Part shown: positions 1 to 8,739 of the stretch, in pieces
Numbering within the stretch: position 1 is the stretch's first letter
Layout of the letters: every line of letters begins with the position of its first letter
Assembly (NCBI GenBank): GCA_049890095.1
Contig: JBMHCD010000004.1
Coordinates: forward strand, 1 to 64,000
Direction: 5' to 3'
DNA length: 64,000 nt
Origin: JABAYQ01 sp049890095
GTDB lineage: Bacteria; Bacteroidota; Bacteroidia; Flavobacteriales; UBA7312
Made by a program: the position numbers and the translations under genes
Notes under the pieces: generated by a model
Told to the model about the DNA's origin: nothing
What the model saw: the letters and a program-made list of their open reading frames with translations, nothing else
The model's database searches: none

Positions 1-1
1 G

Positions 2-199
2 TTTGAGTCTGCACAGGAACAAACAATGAATGTTAGAGTAGTGAACATGATTGGTGAAGAGGTTTACAATGAAAAACTTGAAAACTATATTGGAAAATAC
101 CAAAAAGAAGTAGTCCTCAAAAATAAATCCAAAGGTATTTATTTACTTGAAATTGATTCGACAAACGGCAGTATAAAGCAAAAAATTATTTTACAATAA
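2..199 (+). CDS. C-terminal T9SS type A sorting domain of a secreted protein (5' end outside window)
   Basis: The reading frame is open from the left edge and ends at TAA 197-199. The 65 visible residues have the pattern of a Por secretion-system tail: a V-x-N-x-x-G motif (VVNMIGEEVY), a G-x-Y stretch, then KGIYLLEI and a basic end (KQKIILQ). Such tails direct cargo through the type IX secretion system to the surface or medium and are then cleaved. The functional part of the protein lies outside the window, so its role cannot be told. It is convergent with the glycosidase operon that follows. Confidence 0.85.
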   Translation, partial: FESAQEQTMNVRVVNMIGEEVYNEKLENYIGKYQKEVVLKNKSKGIYLLEIDSTNGSIKQKIILQ

Positions 200-227
200 A
201 AATTACAACGACAGTTTTGTCAGTTTT

Positions 228-1475
228 TTATTCTACCCTAAATGGAATATTAGCAGTAGCTGATTTTTCTTGATCTTTAACTACTACAAATAATCGGTAA
301 GACCCTTCTTTTAGCGGAGCTTTTATATTTGGGTTTGCCTGAGTAAAAACTTTATTAAACACAGCTTTAGGAGCAGTTTCAAAATCACCTCCTGATTTTT
401 TATCAGTACTTTCCGGGACTATTTCAAAATGATAGTTTAACTCATCATTGTTTTTATCAAAAGCATCTACATTTATTTTCATGTTAGATTTCTTTTTAAC
501 AGTCACACTTTGATATGCATTTTGCTCATTGATTGTAAACGAGTTAATGCCAGGTGCCTTATTATCAGGCTGTTTTCCAGACCATTTTTCGATTAAAACA
601 TCCATTACACCGGTTTCAGATCCATCTTTTAAAAATAATCCATACCACGAGGAAGTTGTTTCTTGTTTAAATCCCCACAGAAAGACATAAGAACCTAAAC
701 ACATTTCAGAATCATTAGCAATGACGTCATACCTTTCTGAATAAGACGCTGCTTTTTCGGTACTAGTTTGTTCGATTGCAATTCCCCAAGATGTTGTAGG
801 AGACTCCCAATGTCCATTCGGACCCCATTCTGTAATAAGATATGGTTTTTCCCATCCATATGCTCTTATACCTTTTGAAACAAAACCTATACCACCATAA
901 GTATTAATTCCAATCATGTCTAAGGCTGGTGCATATTTATTAATTAGTTTAATTTCAGCTACATCTAAGCCGGCTGTTACGGTTATCACTGGATGATGGG
1001 GATCTTTTTCCTTAATCATTAATGCGATATCGTTAATATGTTTCCAAACATCAAAATTTGTATAAAATAGATCTACTTCATTTCCAATTGCCCACATCAA
1101 TAAAGCTGGATGATCTTTTATTTCATCTACTACTTTAGAAAAAGATTCAAATTGTAAACGTACTGCCATTTCATTACTCCAATCAAAACCGTGTCTTTCG
1201 TGTTGAGCCCAAAAACCCATACAAACAGTTAATCCTAAATCATGTGCTTTATCCAAAATTTCTAATGCATTATCGGTAGACCACGTACGAATAGAATTAG
1301 CACCATATTTTTTTGCTTTTTCTAATTCTGTACTACCTCCAACTCCTTTAATATAATAAGGTTTTCCGTCTCTCAATAATTGAAAACTATCACCATTTTT
1401 AATAATTTCTACAGGAACTACTTGTGCAAAAGCAAAAGAGTGAACTAAAAAAAATAAAAATAAAAATCTTATCAT
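228..1475 (-). CDS. Exported clan GH-A (GH2-like TIM-barrel) glycoside hydrolase
   Basis: The protein has 415 residues, with a signal peptide at about 1-18 (hydrophobic run ending AFAQ). A TIM barrel spans roughly residues 20-300. Its putative acid/base is Glu133 in IGNEV and its putative nucleophile is Glu216 in ITEWGPN, the usual pair for retaining clan GH-A enzymes with GH2-type barrels. Residues 310-415 look like a beta-sandwich. The GH2 N-terminal jelly roll is missing, so the exact family is uncertain. It is the last gene of the operon and its start overlaps the GH16 stop by 4 nt (ATGA), so translation is probably coupled. From its neighbours I infer action on beta-glucan fragments; the substrate is not proven. 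Confidence 0.75.
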   Translation of the reverse strand: MIRFLFLFFLVHSFAFAQVVPVEIIKNGDSFQLLRDGKPYYIKGVGGSTELEKAKKYGANSIRTWSTDNALEILDKAHDLGLTVCMGFWAQHERHGFDWSNEMAVRLQFESFSKVVDEIKDHPALLMWAIGNEVDLFYTNFDVWKHINDIALMIKEKDPHHPVITVTAGLDVAEIKLINKYAPALDMIGINTYGGIGFVSKGIRAYGWEKPYLITEWGPNGHWESPTTSWGIAIEQTSTEKAASYSERYDVIANDSEMCLGSYVFLWGFKQETTSSWYGLFLKDGSETGVMDVLIEKWSGKQPDNKAPGINSFTINEQNAYQSVTVKKKSNMKINVDAFDKNNDELNYHFEIVPESTDKKSGGDFETAPKAVFNKVFTQANPNIKAPLKEGSYRLFVVVKDQEKSATANIPFRVE

Positions 1476-2296
1476 AATATTGTTTTTTGATAGACTCTAA
1501 CATAGTCTATTAGCATTTCTTGATTTTCGTCAAAATCTGGTGTTCCTCCTAAAGTACCACCAACGGCAGTATTTAAAATTAAATGAAATGGCTCGTTAAA
1601 CGGCCAATTAGTTTCTAAATCTTGATTTTGAGTTTTGTTTACTTGAAAAACTTGTACATCGTCTATGTACCATTTAATCGAAACCCGATCCCATTCAACA
1701 GCATATGTATGAAAATCATTGAAGAAATTTGTAGTAAGAGAATCATAATCCTCCCCTATCATACCATAACCAAAATGAACGGTCGTAATTAATTTATTAA
1801 TACCATTAACACGATATTGCTCCATAATATCAATTTCTCCACTTAATGGCCAACTAGAGGTTGGATATGTTGGTAACATCCAAAATGCATGCCAAAGACC
1901 ATTGGTTACATCCATTTTTATAGATGCCTCTACTCTACCATATTTAAAATCAAAATTATATTTAGAATTTAGCCTAGCAGAAGTATATTCAGAAGCGGAA
2001 GAATTTCCATCACAATCGGTAAAGCTATATAGTTCTTTTCTAGATTCTATTTTTAAAAAGTCATTATTCACTAAAGAAGCATTATCTGAAGTATAATATT
2101 GAGCTTCTCCATTACCCCATCCATTAAGTCCATACTGACATCCAGTGCCACTTTCAAAATTCCAATTACTGGTGTCTATTTGAGCTTGATTAAATTCATC
2201 GCTCCATAACATAACATAATCCAAGTCTTCATATGGAGTTTGTTCACAAGAAGATAAAATAAAAGCTAAAAACATTATAATTGTTAAGTACCTCAT
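1472..2296 (-). CDS. GH16 beta-glucanase (laminarinase-like) lipoprotein
   Basis: This 274-residue lipoprotein has its lipobox Cys at residue 17 (LSSC). The GH16 catalytic signature E-x-D-x-x-E is intact: nucleophile Glu154, Asp156 and acid/base Glu159 within GEIDIMEQ. Residues WNFESG, GEAQYY, YGRVEA and the C-terminal MLIDYVRVYQ also match the laminarinase branch. Members cut beta-1,3- or mixed beta-1,3/1,4-glucans. Lipidation suggests it is held at the cell surface or in the periplasm. It overlaps both operon neighbours by 4 nt. Laminarin is the likely substrate for a marine flavobacterium, but the beta-agarase or carrageenase branches cannot be wholly excluded from sequence alone. Confidence 0.88.
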   Translation of the reverse strand: MRYLTIIMFLAFILSSCEQTPYEDLDYVMLWSDEFNQAQIDTSNWNFESGTGCQYGLNGWGNGEAQYYTSDNASLVNNDFLKIESRKELYSFTDCDGNSSASEYTSARLNSKYNFDFKYGRVEASIKMDVTNGLWHAFWMLPTYPTSSWPLSGEIDIMEQYRVNGINKLITTVHFGYGMIGEDYDSLTTNFFNDFHTYAVEWDRVSIKWYIDDVQVFQVNKTQNQDLETNWPFNEPFHLILNTAVGGTLGGTPDFDENQEMLIDYVRVYQKTIL

Positions 2297-3402
2297 CTTT
2301 CAAATAATTTAATTTCATATATAGAAGCTTGGCCTTGATCTAAGCCAAAAAATTCGATTTGTTTCATCTCATCTAACTTGAATTCTTGTTGTTCTAATTC
2401 AAATTGATCTAATGGAATTTCATAAGATACGATAGTATCATTTACCAGTTGAAATTGTAAGTTTTTAGTTGATAGTTTTGTTCGCTTGTATTGAAAATCT
2501 TCAATTGCAATTTCAAAATGATCGTGATCTTTCGAAACTTGAATAAAAAGAGATGTTATATCTACAATTCCTCTGAGGTTAAATGCATACCAATTATTCC
2601 AATTTATTCCCCATTTTTTCCACTCACTACAATTGTTCCATTGCCAATCAATAACACTATTTGTTGAACTCAAACTTTGGCAATTAGTATTTCCTGTTCC
2701 CCACGCCATATCTTCAAAATCACCAGGAAAAATTGGTTGATTAGGATTTCCTTTTGGTTTGAGCAACTCTACATCCTTTCTCATCTGTACATATTGATCT
2801 TTTGTAAAAGGCACCAATTTTACATCATCCAGATAAATCTTTCCTGAGCCTTCTAATTGAATAATCATTTGTTTTATTCCATACAAATCAACTCCTTGCA
2901 TAGTAAAATCATATTCTGAAAGAGGCATATAAAAGGTTGTCCATTTTTGATTGGAAACCTGAAGGTCATTTGCATATAGATTTAAATGAGAAAAAACATA
3001 CGAACTACCGCCTGAATAATCTTCTAACCCAATTACAAAAGGAATTGATTTTTGAGGACTTTCGACCGCTTTAACTCTAAATGAAATTGCATGATTTTCT
3101 ATTAATTCACTTATATCATCAGCCATAAAAGCTGACCAACTATTTCCAATCCCTACCCATTCACATCCAACCTTATTCCAGTCTAATAGAATTACATTAT
3201 TATTTTCATGTTCTACGATCTTAAAGGAACCACAAGATCCTAGATTGGTCCAAAGTTCACCTTGAGTATCATTAAAAAATATTCTTTGTTTTTCTACTTT
3301 TTCTTGATCAGAAGTAACATCATAAATAGCAATTGGTTGAAATTGAATACATCCTACCAATAATGTGAAAAGACAAATAATTTTAAGGTTGGTATGGTTC
3401 AT
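2293..3402 (-). CDS. Two-domain lipoprotein, probable glycan-binding protein
   Basis: The 369-residue protein starts with a short signal peptide ending LLVGC (lipobox Cys17). Two jelly-roll-like halves are visible. The first ends in KIYLDDVKLVP near residue 197 and the second ends in ASIYEIKLFE, both typical of the last strand of galactose-binding or CIA30-type folds. Each half also has Trp/Asn-rich segments such as WVGIGNSW and WGINWNNWY that could stack on sugars. No catalytic residues stand out. Located between a GH16 gene and another lipoprotein, it is a plausible surface glycan-binding protein in place of SusD-type proteins. This function is inferred from context. Confidence 0.6.
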   Translation of the reverse strand: MNHTNLKIICLFTLLVGCIQFQPIAIYDVTSDQEKVEKQRIFFNDTQGELWTNLGSCGSFKIVEHENNNVILLDWNKVGCEWVGIGNSWSAFMADDISELIENHAISFRVKAVESPQKSIPFVIGLEDYSGGSSYVFSHLNLYANDLQVSNQKWTTFYMPLSEYDFTMQGVDLYGIKQMIIQLEGSGKIYLDDVKLVPFTKDQYVQMRKDVELLKPKGNPNQPIFPGDFEDMAWGTGNTNCQSLSSTNSVIDWQWNNCSEWKKWGINWNNWYAFNLRGIVDITSLFIQVSKDHDHFEIAIEDFQYKRTKLSTKNLQFQLVNDTIVSYEIPLDQFELEQQEFKLDEMKQIEFFGLDQGQASIYEIKLFER

Positions 3403-4387
3403 TTGTGGTAAAGGTTATGTAATCAATATTTGTTTTTACAACAAGATTTTCATTATCTGTACATGGTTCTCCACCTCCAGCAATTGGACCAGGTCCAGAA
3501 GGACAAGATAAACACATCACTTCAATAAGTGTAATAGACGAAGGGTCTCTTTGATTGTTTGTTGCATTACCCTCTAATTCAAAATCATCATAAGGGATAG
3601 AACTTAACCTCCACTCAGACCAATCAACAGGATTAATTTCATATACATAAGTTTCATTATCGTCTTCTCTACAAATGACTTTAATAAACTGATCTGTGGG
3701 TACTTGACCAGCCTGACCTCCAATAACTGCCATATTAAAATAAAATAATGAAGATGGAATACCATCTAATGATGAAATATCAGAGGCAATTTTTAGAGAT
3801 CCTAAATAGTAATCCCAATTTACAATCCCACCCATAGAATAAAAGCCTTCACCTTGAGCAGCACCTCCATAGTTGATGTTAAAATTCATACTTTCACCGC
3901 TCTGTACAAATTCGACATAATTCTGAGGGTAACCATTATCAAAATCAGCAATAACAACCATTCCTTCCTGCATAGCTTTTAGTTCTGAAATAGTTACTCC
4001 TGTCTCTAAAACAATTGTATTTTCGTTATCATCTAGTGTTAGTTCTGCAATACAACTTTCGTAACTAAAAGATGGAAAATCATCTGCTGTACCTATCCAC
4101 TGAGTATTATCAATATCAATTTTATTATCAAACCCTGTAAAGGTTTTAACTGCACCGCTTTCTGTTCCGGTAATTGTTAATACCCATTGCAAATTTTTAG
4201 ACCATCGAGCACTAAAATATTTTGACGATTGATCGCTAAAGTCAAAAGTTGAAGAATTTGCAACTAGTGAATCAACTATGGCAAGCTCTCCAAACTGATC
4301 ATTTAATGAACTTCCTAAATATTCTGGATAATCTTCACTACATGAATAAAATAATACAACAAAACTTAAATAATATATATACTTCAT
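3383..4387 (-). CDS. Lipoprotein of unknown function in glucan operon
   Basis: I do not recognise the family. The 334-residue product has a lipoprotein signal (YSCSEDYPE, Cys16), is rich in Asp, Ser and aromatic residues, and appears all-beta. Two stretches may be remnants of carbohydrate-binding modules: WVLTITGTESGAVKTF near residue 70 and a C-terminal DYITFTTNEP. A Cys/Gly/Pro-rich segment lies near residues 293-308. It overlaps the next gene by 20 nt and follows the outer-membrane barrel gene by 4 nt, so it belongs to the glucan operon. A glycan-binding surface lipoprotein is the likeliest role, by position only. Confidence 0.55.
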   Translation of the reverse strand: MKYIYYLSFVVLFYSCSEDYPEYLGSSLNDQFGELAIVDSLVANSSTFDFSDQSSKYFSARWSKNLQWVLTITGTESGAVKTFTGFDNKIDIDNTQWIGTADDFPSFSYESCIAELTLDDNENTIVLETGVTISELKAMQEGMVVIADFDNGYPQNYVEFVQSGESMNFNINYGGAAQGEGFYSMGGIVNWDYYLGSLKIASDISSLDGIPSSLFYFNMAVIGGQAGQVPTDQFIKVICREDDNETYVYEINPVDWSEWRLSSIPYDDFELEGNATNNQRDPSSITLIEVMCLSCPSGPGPIAGGGEPCTDNENLVVKTNIDYITFTTNEPYQP

Positions 4388-4391
4388 AATT

Positions 4392-6062
4392 TTATAAATT
4401 TAGGCGGTATAACACATGGAATTGATTAAACCTATAGTCAACTTCTCTAGACTGAACAAATGAATTATAAGACAAGGTTAAAGTTGAATTTTTGTTAAAT
4501 GCTACTTTTACTCCTATAGCATTCAGATATTGAGTCTGATTCTGAATAGTATAATCATTAAAATAGATGATTTGATTTTGACTATCATAAACTGGCAATA
4601 AATCGTTACCATCCGACATATGATATTTAACACCATATAACAAATAAATATTTTCGTCCAATTTATAATCTAAACCAAAATCTAATAATAGAGAGGTCAA
4701 ATCAACTTGCTCGAATGATTGACCATTCCTAAGAGTTTTTTCAAAAGTAAACCCAGACTTTAATTCCCAATTTTTATAAACTACATCAGCTTTAAGACTG
4801 GCTTTCAAAAATTTCTTTAGTTCCAAAGTACCTGATCCAATTACTTCCTGCAATGCGAATATATCAGCTTTTAAATTTATTGCATTCTTCATCAAACTGT
4901 AATTTGTACCTGCGGATATACCTTGCCTATTGGAAGTTGCTAATCCATAAGGAAGAACATTGCTAAATGAAGGATTGTACATATCCAAAGTATTATCAAA
5001 CGTTTTTCTATAGAGAACATCATTGTATAAATAATCTATCAAGCCCATTTCTCTCTGTATCTGATCATTAGTAATAACTGGAAAAATTCCACTATTACTT
5101 TGGTAGTCTAAACGAACATTTTGAGCTCCTAAAGATCTAAAAAACGGTCCTGTATAAATGGCACTAAAGTTAAATTCTTTAGAGTTGGATTTATGGTAAT
5201 CTAAAGATAAGTTCCAAAAATAATCTTGTTTTTTAAAGATCACTTCTTCTAATACATTATCAAACTTTTCAGTGGACGTTCCTGTCTCTATATTTAACGT
5301 TAATGAATCAATAAAGTTTAAGGGAATATGAGCAGACAAAGTATTTACATAGTTATAATACAGTTGACTATCATCAATAGTATTTTTTAAATCGTGCATG
5401 TTAGCACTATTTAAAGAAAAATTAGCAAAAGAAGTTTTGAGCATTGCCGAGCCACCTGAGTACAATCTTTCTGGTAAATTTATTTGCCCATTGGCTGAAT
5501 TATTTCTAGTTGAGAATAAGTTAAAATGAATGGTCTTAAATTTTTCATTCATTAAATCTAAAACAAATTGAGATTGTATCCCTTGGCGTCTCCAAGTATT
5601 ATTAGCATAGAAGTTTTCATAATCTACTACTTCTCTAACAACATTAAATACACTAGCTTCGTTAATTCTGTCTTGATAACCATTATTGTAAAGAGTGTAT
5701 GGAGTTAACTTTAGATCAATATCTCCAATTTTGTATCGAACAGCATCATTAATTACTCCTTTCAAAGTCATTCTACGAACACCAAAATTTACTGCTGCTC
5801 CATAAAAGCCGCCAAGCTCATTTCTCATTCTCAACTCAGTCATTATTTCTGTATCCGCACTTGGTCGTATTAAAATACCTAAGTCTATTAATGAATGACC
5901 ATAATTAGATTTCTGAACATTTAAAGTGTCCTTATCATCATCTAAGTTTTGAAATAATATATTCGTTCTGGCTCCGCCATAAAATTCCACTTTTTTTACT
6001 CTTTCTTGAGCAAATAATATAGTGGTCAAAAAGACAGATAAAAAGGTTAAATAATTTTTCAT
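4392..6062 (-). CDS. Outer-membrane beta-barrel protein in glucan operon
   Basis: This 556-residue protein has a cleavable signal peptide (about 1-18, ending LFAQ), followed by alternating amphipathic strands with many Asn and Tyr residues. It ends in an aromatic terminal strand (FHVLYRLNL), as expected of an outer-membrane barrel. There is no TonB box, plug or carboxypeptidase-like domain, so it is not a SusC-type transporter. Its middle region resembles that of the next barrel gene upstream (aromatic NTWRRQG versus VRWGNQ), so the two may be distant paralogues. In context it could be a porin for oligosaccharides, which is an inference. Confidence 0.6.
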   Translation of the reverse strand: MKNYLTFLSVFLTTILFAQERVKKVEFYGGARTNILFQNLDDDKDTLNVQKSNYGHSLIDLGILIRPSADTEIMTELRMRNELGGFYGAAVNFGVRRMTLKGVINDAVRYKIGDIDLKLTPYTLYNNGYQDRINEASVFNVVREVVDYENFYANNTWRRQGIQSQFVLDLMNEKFKTIHFNLFSTRNNSANGQINLPERLYSGGSAMLKTSFANFSLNSANMHDLKNTIDDSQLYYNYVNTLSAHIPLNFIDSLTLNIETGTSTEKFDNVLEEVIFKKQDYFWNLSLDYHKSNSKEFNFSAIYTGPFFRSLGAQNVRLDYQSNSGIFPVITNDQIQREMGLIDYLYNDVLYRKTFDNTLDMYNPSFSNVLPYGLATSNRQGISAGTNYSLMKNAINLKADIFALQEVIGSGTLELKKFLKASLKADVVYKNWELKSGFTFEKTLRNGQSFEQVDLTSLLLDFGLDYKLDENIYLLYGVKYHMSDGNDLLPVYDSQNQIIYFNDYTIQNQTQYLNAIGVKVAFNKNSTLTLSYNSFVQSREVDYRFNQFHVLYRLNL

Positions 6063-6077
6063 TGATTAACTTTTAAA

Positions 6078-7994
6078 TTAAAAATTAACTTTTATTTCTA
6101 ATGTTGTTTCGTGTCCGCTGTTGTTATCTAAAACAAAATTCTCGTCTTTATAACTAAAATATCTATGTCTTAAAAACAATGAAGTATTTGCATTTAATAA
6201 AAAATCAAATCCGAGACCTAAACCAAAAGCAGTTTGATTCCTAGGCATAAATGTATCATCACTTATGTCGGTTTGATAATTTCCTAAAACTCGCTCATAA
6301 CCAAGATAAGTTGTGAAAGTTGATTTTCTGCTTATACTAGTATAGTTTTCTATCTGATGAGTATATTGCCTGATATAAGCCGACTCGTCAAAAACAGTTA
6401 GAGGGGAGAAAAAATCCTGAGCAGAATTAAATGAACCCAAATAAAAACAATATGATTTTCTATTGCTCAAATTATACTGAAATTTAGCCTGAACATCAAA
6501 GCTGTTAAAATACTTGTCAAAAGCTATCTTACCAGCTTTTACATTATCTAATGCAACCGTTTCATAAATTCCTCTAAATACCTTAGACCATCTTCCATAA
6601 GGCCCAACGTTATTTACGTATTGCCACCTATAAAATTCTGATTGAGTTAAACCATTTACAGTATGACCATAAGTTAAATTGGAAGTTAGCCGCTCCAATT
6701 CTTTGGAAACAGTTTGTCCAAAATTTACTTTCAATTTACCTACTTCGAATTCGGAGTTTATAGACAAACCAGTTCTGTTATTAGCTAATTGACCAACACC
6801 TAAAATTGCACTTCCATTCTGTTGAAGAACAGCACCCTCACCAGGAACTGTAGAAATACCATCATTTACAGAGGTATTAATGATCTCAGAATTATTATTA
6901 TAGAAGGTACTAGAAATCCTAAAAAACTCAAAATCAAAAGGTAAAAAAGTTAGTTTCTTTGGGGTTTTTACTTTAGCAACAACGGCAAGTCCAGGATCTA
7001 AATCATTAAACTTTGAATATGCTACTTCTCCAGAAAAATCTACTTGATCAATCAAATTTAAATGATAATCCAAGCTTTGTACTTGATAATTATTTGTTTC
7101 AACTCCGATAGAATCTCTGAATGCATATCCATTAAAGCTGTTTAACCCAAGCTGAACAGATTCAAAATCTTTAAAAAGTCTTCCTCCAATAATATAGGAA
7201 GGCAATAACGATTGGTAAAATTGAGTATTAACAAATTGTATTGACTCAGGAACAGGAGTTTCTGAGGTGTTAATCTGAGCCCCACTCGTTTGAGCTTTAC
7301 CATATAATATAGTGAATTTGATATCCTTTGGTAACTCGGCGCCATCTAAGGCAAAACCTTGAAAAGCTTGATTTCCCCAACGGACATCCTGAATAATACT
7401 TCCTCGATCATAATAAGCAGAATATCTATTCATCAATTCAGAACTTCTTGGATCCCATGGATTTCGAACAAACAAAGTATATCGGTTATAGCCCTCAAAT
7501 TGCTTTAGGGTCATCCTACTTAACTTTAACCAATGAATACCCCCAGTTTTAACATTAAAATTTCCCACATTTGTTTTAAATGATCCATAAAGGTTAACAC
7601 CAAGATTCATCCCTCTAAAATATTCGAATGATCCCGTATTTTGATTCCAGAAAGTCAAATCTGTACCAAAAGAAACATTCGAATTTGGATTTGCACTAAT
7701 ATTCAGTGTAAGCTCAGGTAGCTGAGTAGCATCACCAACTAATATTTCTTTTTTAGAAAGAGTTAGTGTATCTCCATCGGCAACTCCTGTAATATATGGG
7801 TCAATAAAATATCTATTTTGTAAAAAAAATCGATAACTACCTGAGATATTAATTTTTTCGAAAACAGAAGGCTTTTCTTCTTGATCAACACTTTGGGCAA
7901 GTAAGGGAGCAATACTTAAAAAAGTGGTTAGAATTATTAAAAAGTTTCTCAATTTGAAATTTTTATTGTTTTTTTTTACAATTTTGTAAAGCAC
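6078..7994 (-). CDS. Outer-membrane beta-barrel protein, first gene of glucan operon
   Basis: The 638-residue product has a basic N-terminus, a hydrophobic core and a cleavage-like ALLAQ near residue 34. A long run of beta strands follows, ending in the terminal strand TTLEIKVNF with a final Phe, the classical outer-membrane insertion signal. It lacks a TonB-dependent plug. It is the promoter-proximal gene of a six-gene operon (barrel, barrel, two lipoproteins, GH16, GH-A). The start lies only about 18 nt from a -7-like TATATTTG and 33 nt from the AGTGT-N7-ACACT palindrome, so it is probably controlled by the divergent NrtR-type regulator. A glycan porin role is inferred. Confidence 0.6.
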   Translation of the reverse strand: MLYKIVKKNNKNFKLRNFLIILTTFLSIAPLLAQSVDQEEKPSVFEKINISGSYRFFLQNRYFIDPYITGVADGDTLTLSKKEILVGDATQLPELTLNISANPNSNVSFGTDLTFWNQNTGSFEYFRGMNLGVNLYGSFKTNVGNFNVKTGGIHWLKLSRMTLKQFEGYNRYTLFVRNPWDPRSSELMNRYSAYYDRGSIIQDVRWGNQAFQGFALDGAELPKDIKFTILYGKAQTSGAQINTSETPVPESIQFVNTQFYQSLLPSYIIGGRLFKDFESVQLGLNSFNGYAFRDSIGVETNNYQVQSLDYHLNLIDQVDFSGEVAYSKFNDLDPGLAVVAKVKTPKKLTFLPFDFEFFRISSTFYNNNSEIINTSVNDGISTVPGEGAVLQQNGSAILGVGQLANNRTGLSINSEFEVGKLKVNFGQTVSKELERLTSNLTYGHTVNGLTQSEFYRWQYVNNVGPYGRWSKVFRGIYETVALDNVKAGKIAFDKYFNSFDVQAKFQYNLSNRKSYCFYLGSFNSAQDFFSPLTVFDESAYIRQYTHQIENYTSISRKSTFTTYLGYERVLGNYQTDISDDTFMPRNQTAFGLGLGFDFLLNANTSLFLRHRYFSYKDENFVLDNNSGHETTLEIKVNF

Positions 7995-8011
7995 TAAATA
8001 ATCGAATCAAA

Positions 8012-8019
8012 CAAATATA
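8012..8019 (-). promoter_or_regulatory. -7 promoter element for the glucan operon
   Basis: On the minus strand this reads TATATTTG, matching the Bacteroidota -7 consensus TAnnTTTG, about 17 nt upstream of the barrel gene start. No TTTG -33 element sits at the expected distance; the AGTGT-N7-ACACT palindrome occupies that place. The same arrangement recurs upstream of pfkA. Confidence 0.55.
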
Positions 8020-8026
8020 ATTAATT

Positions 8027-8043
8027 AGTGTTAAAAATACACT
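8027..8043. promoter_or_regulatory. Putative NrtR-type operator, copy 1
   Basis: The sequence AGTGTTAAAAATACACT has perfect 5-bp arms AGTGT/ACACT around a 7-bp AT spacer. It lies between the divergent glucan operon and regulator gene, ends 6 nt before the regulator ATG, and sits just upstream of the operon's -7 element. A near-identical copy (12456-12472) precedes pfkA, with shared flanking ACAAATATAA and AATTAATT. NrtR-family proteins bind short palindromes near their own genes, so this is the natural candidate operator and would also allow autoregulation. Confidence 0.65.
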
Positions 8044-8049
8044 TTTGAA

Positions 8050-8739
8050 ATGCATAAAATAAACGTATCTGCAGATTGTGTTGTTTTCGGATTTGACGAC
8101 ACAGATAAAAAACTTAAAGTTTTAGTTATTGAAAAAAGAGTAAATCCTTTTTCAAAAGAAAATGAAATAAAAGTTCAAGAGGCAATACCTGGAGATTTAA
8201 TTCAGATTGATGAAGACATTGACGAGGCAGCTAAACGAATTTTATTCAGTCTGACTAAACTAGAAAACTTATACCTTAAACAGTTTAAAACCTTTGGTGA
8301 TCCAAAAAGAGTTCAACATAAAAAAGATCAGGAATGGTTATCAAATTTTAGACCTAATCCAACAGAAAGAGTTATTACTATTGGTTTTGTATCTTTAGTA
8401 AGGATGGAAGAATATAACCCAAAAGCATCCTATTTTGCAGATAACATAAAGTGGATTGATATTAACTCTATTCCTGATTTAGCATTTGACCATAATCAAA
8501 TAATTATTGAAGCATTAGATTTTTTAAGAAAAGAAATTGACAGTGAGGTTACTTCAGAATTACTTCCAAAAAAGTTTACACTATCTCAATTACAAGAACT
8601 TTATGAGATTATTTTGGACGAAAAATTGGACAAAAGAAATTTTAGAAAACAAATAATCGGAAAAGGGAAAATTGAGAAAACCAATGAAAAACAAAAAGGG
8701 GTATCTCACAAACCTGCTGAACTATATAAGTTCAACTAA
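8050..8739 (+). CDS. NrtR-family transcriptional regulator (Nudix-like plus winged helix)
   Basis: The N-terminal 150 residues form a Nudix-like fold (VVFGFDD, LKVLVIEKR, then an ITIGFVSLV strand). The canonical Nudix catalytic box GX5EX7REUXEEXGU is degraded: the region reads DEDIDEAAKRILFSLTKLEN, so it is probably a sensor domain without hydrolase activity. The C-terminal 60 residues (FTLSQLQELYEIIL, LDKRNFRKQII, HKPAELYKFN) are the typical NrtR winged helix. NrtR relatives in Bacteroidota control sugar catabolism, for example arabinose genes. It is divergent from the glucan operon, and its stop overlaps the ROK kinase stop by 4 nt. The likely effector is a sugar or glycolytic intermediate, by inference. 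Confidence 0.85.
   Translation: MHKINVSADCVVFGFDDTDKKLKVLVIEKRVNPFSKENEIKVQEAIPGDLIQIDEDIDEAAKRILFSLTKLENLYLKQFKTFGDPKRVQHKKDQEWLSNFRPNPTERVITIGFVSLVRMEEYNPKASYFADNIKWIDINSIPDLAFDHNQIIIEALDFLRKEIDSEVTSELLPKKFTLSQLQELYEIILDEKLDKRNFRKQIIGKGKIEKTNEKQKGVSHKPAELYKFN

Noticed and set aside
210..229. Possible terminator after the T9SS tail gene (GACA-GTTT-TGTC then T run)
   Set aside because: The stem has only four base pairs and the loop is the same size; too weak to list as a feature.
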